In this document: one piece after another, positions 59,549 to 64,000 of the stretch
Numbering within the stretch: the first letter of the stretch is position 1
Layout: each line of letters starts with the position of its first letter
Origin: Nonomuraea jabiensis
Lineage (GTDB): Bacteria > Actinomycetota > Actinomycetes > Streptosporangiales > Streptosporangiaceae
Assembly: GCF_014204795.1 (NCBI RefSeq)
Contig: NZ_JACHMB010000001.1
Coordinates: 8,382,501 to 8,446,500 of the forward strand
Direction: 5' to 3'
DNA length: 64,000 nucleotides
Position numbers and translations under genes: made by a program
The notes under the pieces: generated by a model
Told to the model about the DNA's origin: nothing
The model's database searches: none
What the model saw: only the letters and a program-made list of their open reading frames with translations

Positions 59549-60895
59549 TCAGCCCCCGGACAGCTTCAGCTTGTCGTCGATCTGCTTGTCCACGCCCTTC
59601 AGCCCGGCGTCCAGATCCGGTACGGAGCCCTTCTCCCACTTGGTCATGAACGTGCTCATGACCTCCTGGTTGAAGACGCTGTTCACGCTGGCCGGGATGG
59701 TCGAGGTCTTCGGGTGGGCGAAGATGTTGAGGAACGTCGTGAAATTGGCGTCCTTGGCCAGGTCGGGGGACTCCATCGACGCCTTCGTCGTGGGCACGTT
59801 GCGCAGCGCGTTCGACAGCGTCACCAGCGAGGCGGTGTCGGTGGTGAGGTGCTTGACCAGCTCCCACGCCTGCTGCGGGTGCTTGGCGCCCTTCGGCACG
59901 CCGATCACGGTGCCGGCGGTGAAGCCGCTGCCGTACAGGTCGGGCCGGTCGTCGGCGACGGGCAGGGGAGCGGTGCCGTAGTCGAGGTCCTTCGCCTCGT
60001 TGGCGATCATGGCGTTACGCCACTCGCCGTCCAGGACCATGGCCACCTTGCCCTGGTAGAACGGGTGCTTGGCGCTCCACTCGTCGCCCAGGCTCTTGCG
60101 GAACTTCTCCAGGTTGGCGTAGCCGTACCAGTCGACGAGCTCCTTCTGCCAGGTCAGCAGCCGCTTCCAGGCCGGATCGGAGCCGATCGCCGAGGTGCCG
60201 TCGTCGTTGTACCACTTGGCGCCCACCATGGGGGCCAGGTGGGTCGGGCTGTTCTCGTAGTACTGGACGCTCGGGATGAACCCGGCCACCTTGATCGTGC
60301 CGTCGGCGTCGCGCACGGTGAGCTTCTTGGCCAGCGCGGTCAGCTCGCTCAGCGTCTTGGGCGGCTGCTCGCCCTTCATCAGCGCCTTGTTGTAGTAGAG
60401 CCCGTACGCGTCCGCCAGCAGCGGCAGCGTGCACTGCCTGCCCTCGAAGCCCGAGTACGAGCGCGCCACCTCGGGCAGCACCGACAGGTCGATCCCGTCC
60501 TGCTTGATCACCGGGGTGAGATCCTGGAACGATCCCGACCTGCACCATTGGGCCACGCTGTCGGTGGTGAAGGACGCCGCCACGTCGGGCGCGTTCCCGC
60601 CCCGGATGGCCTGGGTGATCTGGTCGTCCTGCACGTTCTTGACGGCCTTGACGGTGATCTGCGGAAATTTCTTGTTGAAGCCCGCGATGGCCTCCTCGAA
60701 CGCCTTGACCTCGGCGTCCGTGGAGAATCCGTGCCACAGTTCCAGCGTGGCCGCCGGGAGCGCCTGCGAGGCCGAGCCCGAGGGCCTGGGCTGGGCGCCG
60801 AGCGAGGGCCCTGCCTGTTTGTTGGCTGTGCACCCGGTCAGAGTGCTTGCGGCCAGCGCGAGAACCGCGGCGACCGACAGAGGGACGAAGCGCAC
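59549..60895 (-). CDS. ABC sugar-binding lipoprotein
   Basis: A 448-residue family 1 solute-binding protein. The signal peptide ends in the lipobox LTGC with lipidated Cys near 22, so it is anchored to the outer face of the membrane. The mature part contains LELWHGFSTDAEVKAFEEAI and AIRGGNAPDVAAS, typical of maltose/chitobiose/cellobiose-type binding proteins. GTG 60895 is chosen because AGGAGG lies 8 nt upstream and the lipobox is then at the right distance; a TTG further upstream is unlikely. It heads the transport operon, downstream of the ROK regulator. Confidence 0.93.
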   Translation of the reverse strand: MRFVPLSVAAVLALAASTLTGCTANKQAGPSLGAQPRPSGSASQALPAATLELWHGFSTDAEVKAFEEAIAGFNKKFPQITVKAVKNVQDDQITQAIRGGNAPDVAASFTTDSVAQWCRSGSFQDLTPVIKQDGIDLSVLPEVARSYSGFEGRQCTLPLLADAYGLYYNKALMKGEQPPKTLSELTALAKKLTVRDADGTIKVAGFIPSVQYYENSPTHLAPMVGAKWYNDDGTSAIGSDPAWKRLLTWQKELVDWYGYANLEKFRKSLGDEWSAKHPFYQGKVAMVLDGEWRNAMIANEAKDLDYGTAPLPVADDRPDLYGSGFTAGTVIGVPKGAKHPQQAWELVKHLTTDTASLVTLSNALRNVPTTKASMESPDLAKDANFTTFLNIFAHPKTSTIPASVNSVFNQEVMSTFMTKWEKGSVPDLDAGLKGVDKQIDDKLKLSGG

Positions 60896-60920
60896 GGGGG
60901 GTGCCTCCTGCCGTGGTGGA

Positions 60921-62117
60921 TCATGTCGGAACGGTTGAGCTGAAGACCTCTTCACGTACGGTGGCAAGAGCCAGATCCAGGGCGCCGGCGAGGACGGGGT
61001 TGCCCTCGACGCTCGACAGCCGGACCCGGGGCTGCGGGATGGTGAGCGCGTGCAGCTCGTGTTCGACCAGCTCGCGCAGGGTCTCGCCGCCCGACAGCAC
61101 GACGCCGCCGGTCAGCACGATCAGCCCGGGGTCCACGACGGACGTGATCGCGGCCAGGCCCACCGCCAGCCGGGCGGCGATGTCGCGCAGCCCCGCCCTG
61201 GCGTCGTCGGCCTTCTGGCCCTTCCCCCCGGCCGCCCGCACGGCGTTGGCGACCGCGTGCCGGAAGTCGCCGCCGCGCACGCCGTACGAGCGCAGCAGCT
61301 TCAGCACCGCCGGGCCGCCGGTGAGCGCCTGGTAGCCGTGGTTGGCGTAGCGGCCGGCCTCGCGGGCCGTCTGCGCGCCCGGGGTCGGCATGTAGCCCAC
61401 CTCGCCCGCGCCGCCCGTGGCCCCCCTGTGCATCCGGCCGCCCAGCACGATGGCCGAGCCGATGCCCTCGTCGGCCCACAGCAGCACGAAGTCCTGGTGG
61501 CCCTGGGCCGCCCCGTGCGCCTGCTCGGCCACCGCGACCAGGTTGACGTTGTTCTCCACGTCCACCGGCACGCCCAGGCCCGCGCTGAGCGTCGGCACCA
61601 GGTCGGGGATCTGCCAGCCCGGCACGTCCTTGGCGGCCGCGTACCCGAGCGTGCCGGTGGACGGGTCGATCGCGGCCTGCACCCCGATCACCACCCGGCG
61701 CAGCTTGTCCGGCGGGCTCGCGCCCTCCAGGGCCGCGTTCAGGCGGTCCACCAGCTCGCCGTGGGGCCGGCGCGGGGTCGGGAGCGTGTGCTCGCCGACG
61801 ATCGCGCCGGTGATGTCGGCCACCTTGGCCTCGATCCGGTCGGGCGTGACGTCCAGCGCGGCCACGTACGCCGCCGCCGGGTTGATCCGGTAGACCTCCG
61901 CCGTACGCCCCGGCAGGCCCTCCCTGATGCCGTCGAGCACGACCAGCCCGGCCTCCTGCAGCCGGGCCAGGAGCTGCGACGCCGTCGGCTTGGACAGCCC
62001 CGTGAGGGTGCCGATCTCGGGGCGGGTCAGCGGACCGCGTTCGAGGAGTGCCTGCAGGGCGGCGCGATCGTTGATGGCACGTAGCAGACTGGGGGTCCCC
62101 GGTACCGGACCGCTCAC
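60921..62117 (-). CDS. ROK-family transcriptional repressor
   Basis: A 398-residue regulator. The N-terminal winged helix (about 15-70) contains TRPEIGTLTGLSKPTASQLL; the ROK sugar-binding domain (about 85-390) contains DVENNVNLVAVAEQ and DEGIGSAIVLGG. The zinc-binding CxCGxxGC motif typical of ROK proteins is missing: the region reads GYMPTPGAQTAREAGRY, so the protein must use a zinc-free fold. It precedes the sugar operon on the same strand and its promoter holds a 23-bp palindrome. It probably represses the operon until a sugar or sugar phosphate binds. Confidence 0.93.
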   Translation of the reverse strand: MSGPVPGTPSLLRAINDRAALQALLERGPLTRPEIGTLTGLSKPTASQLLARLQEAGLVVLDGIREGLPGRTAEVYRINPAAAYVAALDVTPDRIEAKVADITGAIVGEHTLPTPRRPHGELVDRLNAALEGASPPDKLRRVVIGVQAAIDPSTGTLGYAAAKDVPGWQIPDLVPTLSAGLGVPVDVENNVNLVAVAEQAHGAAQGHQDFVLLWADEGIGSAIVLGGRMHRGATGGAGEVGYMPTPGAQTAREAGRYANHGYQALTGGPAVLKLLRSYGVRGGDFRHAVANAVRAAGGKGQKADDARAGLRDIAARLAVGLAAITSVVDPGLIVLTGGVVLSGGETLRELVEHELHALTIPQPRVRLSSVEGNPVLAGALDLALATVREEVFSSTVPT

Positions 62118-62132
62118 GGATGGGCTCCTTGC

Positions 62133-62155
62133 GAGTTAGGAAACTTTCCTAACTC
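62133..62155. promoter_or_regulatory. ROK operator palindrome
   Basis: GAGTTAGGAA (62133-62142) is perfectly inverted at 62146-62155 with an ACT centre, 16 bp upstream of the ROK gene start. The AT-rich TTAGGAAA core inside GC-rich DNA resembles operators described for actinomycete ROK and sugar regulators. It should control the ROK-transport operon. Confidence 0.7.
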
Positions 62156-62240
62156 GGAACATAGGGAGTCGGGCCCCGCGGGTCAAGAGCGGGGTGCAGG
62201 TGAAACCAAGCCGTAACAAGGAAAGAGATCGGGGGGGAAG

Positions 62241-62250
62241 AAAGGAGGTG
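62241..62250 (+). promoter_or_regulatory. Very strong Shine-Dalgarno sequence upstream of the helicase gene
   Basis: AAAGGAGGTG matches the 16S rRNA 3' end over ten bases. It serves a six-codon reading frame at 62254, not the helicase frame. Confidence 0.75.
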
Positions 62251-62253
62251 GGA

Positions 62254-62274
62254 GTGCCTCAACAGGCGTGCTAA
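62254..62274 (+). CDS. Six-residue leader ORF before the helicase gene
   Basis: GTG 62254 follows a perfect Shine-Dalgarno sequence and encodes MPQQAC, ending at TAA 62272-62274. An ATG overlaps the stop (TAATG), but the frame it opens is not the helicase frame. The tiny peptide could be a regulatory leader. Alternatively the start region of the helicase gene holds a frameshift or a sequencing error. Confidence 0.4.
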   Translation: MPQQAC

Positions 62275-62320
62275 TGTCGTCGTTTGTCGTAACAACAAGC
62301 AGAATGGCCCGGAGTGTCCC

Positions 62321-64000
62321 ATTAACCACAATAACGGTCAGGCGGCAACTCGTCAAACAGAGCTCGCCAGGGAGCAGGCGTACGTCACCCGACTCTACGA
62401 CCGCCTCGACGAGCTGCGCGAACGTACCCAGCGGCAGCTCAAGGAGGTGCTGGCCACGGGCGCCGTCGGCACGATGCAGAACAGGTCGGAGCGCGACACG
62501 TTCGCCGACATGTACGCCTCCAGGCTCGCCCGGCTCTGGGCGGTCGAGCGCGGCCTGGCTTTCGGTCGCCTCGATCACGTCGACGAGGGCCGGCTCTACA
62601 TCGGCAAGCTCGGCATGACCGACGACGAGCAGCTGCGCCTGCTCATCGACTGGCGCGCGCCGGTCGCGCAGCCGTTCTACCGCGCCACCCCGGCCGCTCC
62701 GATGGGCGTGACCAGGCGCCGCCACCTGCAGACCAAGGGCCGCGCCGTGATCGGCGTCGACGACGACCTGCTCGACCTCGACTCGCTCACCGACGACGAC
62801 CGCGCCACGCTCAACGGCGAGGCGGCCCTGCTGGCCGCGCTCGACGAGCGGCGCACCGGCCGCATGCGCGACATCGTGGCGACCATCCAGGCCGAGCAGG
62901 ACCGCGTCATCCGCAGCGACCTGAACGGCGTGCTGGTCGTGCAGGGCGGCCCCGGCACCGGCAAGACGGTCGTCGCGCTGCACCGCGCCGCGTACCTGCT
63001 CTACACCCACCGCGAACGGCTCGAGCGGCGCGGCGTGCTCATCCTCGGGCCCAACCTCACCTTCCTGCGCTACATCGAGCAGGTGCTGCCCTCGCTCGGC
63101 GAGACGGACGTGCTGCTGTCCACGGTCGGGGAGCTGTACCCGGGCGTGACCGCCACCGCCAGGGAGCGGCCCGAGGTGGCCGCGCTCAAGGGCGACGCGC
63201 GCATGGCCGAGGTGATCGCCAAGGCCGTACGCGACCGGCAGCGGGTGCCGCGCAAGCCCGTCGAGCTCACTATCGGGCGCATCACGCTCACCATCGACCG
63301 TCCCATGCTCGACGCCGCGCGCAACAAGGCCACCCGCTCCCGCCGGCCGCACAACCAGGCGCGCGCCGTGTTCGTCCGGTCGTTGCTGAACGCCCTGGCC
63401 AGGCAGCAGGCCCGCAAGATCGGCAAGGGGCTCATCGACGACGACGAGCTGGCCGACCTGCGTGAGGAGCTGCGTACCGAGCCGGTGGTCAAGTCCGCGC
63501 TCAACCGGCTGTGGCCGTACCTGACGCCGCAGCGGCTGCTGCTCGGCCTGTACGGCTCGCCCGAGCGCCTCGGCTACGCCGCCTCCGAGCTGAGCCCGCA
63601 GGAACGCGCCCTGCTGCGGCGCGACGGCGGGGAGTGGACCGAGTCGGACGTGCCGCTGCTGGACGAGGCCGCCGACCTGCTCGGCGAGATCGACGAGCAG
63701 GTGCTGCGGGCCAGCGCGATGCAGGCCGAGGAGGAGCTGGCCGCCGCCAGGCAGGCCGAGGAGCGCGAGCGCGAGGCCGAGCTCGCCTACGCGCGCGAGG
63801 TCCTGGAGCTGACCGGGCTGTCCGACGTCATGGAGGCCGAGCGCCTGGCCGAGCGCCAGCGCGGCGAGGGCCCCTACCTCACCACCGCCGAACGCGCGGC
63901 GGCTGACCGCACCTGGGCCTACGGGCACGTGATCGTGGACGAGGCGCAGGAGCTGTCGCACATGGCGTGGCGGGCGGTCATGCGGCGGTGCCCGACGCGG
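62321..64000 (+). CDS. helD: HelD/HelR-type RNA polymerase-associated helicase, partial
   Basis: A superfamily 1 ATPase running off the right edge. The conserved part begins ELAREQAYVTRLYDRLDEL, then GRLYIGKLGM and DWRAPVAQPFY; Walker A is QGGPGTGKTVVALHR and Walker B is VIVDEAQELS. This is the HelD family, which releases stalled RNA polymerase and in some actinomycetes (HelR) gives rifampicin tolerance. The frame is open back to 62204 but contains no in-frame ATG, GTG or TTG before the conserved region. The given start is an ATT at 62321 with GGAG 6 nt upstream, a tentative choice; initiation may instead involve the strong ribosome site at 62241. The last about 200 residues of a typical protein are missing. 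Confidence 0.85.
   Translation, partial: MNHNNGQAATRQTELAREQAYVTRLYDRLDELRERTQRQLKEVLATGAVGTMQNRSERDTFADMYASRLARLWAVERGLAFGRLDHVDEGRLYIGKLGMTDDEQLRLLIDWRAPVAQPFYRATPAAPMGVTRRRHLQTKGRAVIGVDDDLLDLDSLTDDDRATLNGEAALLAALDERRTGRMRDIVATIQAEQDRVIRSDLNGVLVVQGGPGTGKTVVALHRAAYLLYTHRERLERRGVLILGPNLTFLRYIEQVLPSLGETDVLLSTVGELYPGVTATARERPEVAALKGDARMAEVIAKAVRDRQRVPRKPVELTIGRITLTIDRPMLDAARNKATRSRRPHNQARAVFVRSLLNALARQQARKIGKGLIDDDELADLREELRTEPVVKSALNRLWPYLTPQRLLLGLYGSPERLGYAASELSPQERALLRRDGGEWTESDVPLLDEAADLLGEIDEQVLRASAMQAEEELAAARQAEEREREAELAYAREVLELTGLSDVMEAERLAERQRGEGPYLTTAERAAADRTWAYGHVIVDEAQELSHMAWRAVMRRCPTR

Overview
This 64 kb window is a chromosomal segment of a very GC-rich actinomycete. The gene content points to a Streptosporangiaceae/Nonomuraea-type organism: an orphan conservon-type GTPase, HrdB-like sigma factor, garA-ftsR-bfn-merR-gcvP block, large secreted proteins, many GTG/TTG starts and several probable leaderless promoters. 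The genus is an inference. I see no tRNA, rRNA, CRISPR array, IS element or phage gene.

Layout. 0-4 kb: a partial CocE/NonD hydrolase and a large secreted subtilase on the minus strand. 4-6.7 kb: a minus-strand P450-SDR-TetR operon with stop/start overlaps and a palindromic operator in front. 6.7-9 kb: a fused anthranilate synthase behind a complete transcription attenuator whose leader peptide appears to be leaderless. 9-16.8 kb: amidohydrolase, thyX, a small gene broken by a 10-bp repeat, a flavohaemoglobin-like protein, two BNR-propeller proteins, an XRE regulator and a MoaD-like protein. 16.8-17.8 kb: a gene-free, low-complexity, C-rich island. 17.8-20.2 kb: a three-gene operon in which the first two enzymes have lost their catalytic nucleophile. 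20-25 kb: methyltransferase, two-component system, trpF, GNAT.

25-34.2 kb is a core block: CDP-alcohol phosphatidyltransferase, a nucleotidyltransferase/phosphomutase fusion, a GarA-type FHA protein, FtsR-type MerR, bifunctional nuclease, a second MerR, then a tandem glycine riboswitch and gcvP. This order resembles the Mycobacterium tuberculosis pgsA2...garA-Rv1828-Rv1829-Rv1830-gcvB neighbourhood. 34-41 kb: TPR protein, small proteins, TetR, the principal sigma factor and a small membrane protein. 40-43.8 kb: menE divergent from menC-menD (menaquinone). 43.7-48 kb: 5'-3' exonuclease, SpoIIE-type phosphatase, M24 peptidase, PP2C-like phosphatase.

48-54 kb is the most intriguing region: an ECF sigma factor with a small translationally coupled partner, a cytoplasmic-looking subtilase, and a divergent TPR-CHAT caspase-like protein followed by a divergent-sequence class I terpene-synthase-like protein. 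The subtilase and CHAT genes share an 80-bp promoter region holding a perfect palindrome. I infer a protease-signalling or self-destruction module. 54-62 kb: orphan CvnD GTPase, Lrp regulator, then a sugar-uptake operon (ROK repressor, lipoprotein, two permeases, GH4 glycosidase, BadF-type kinase) under a 23-bp palindrome. The window ends inside a HelD-type helicase gene that lacks an obvious canonical start codon.
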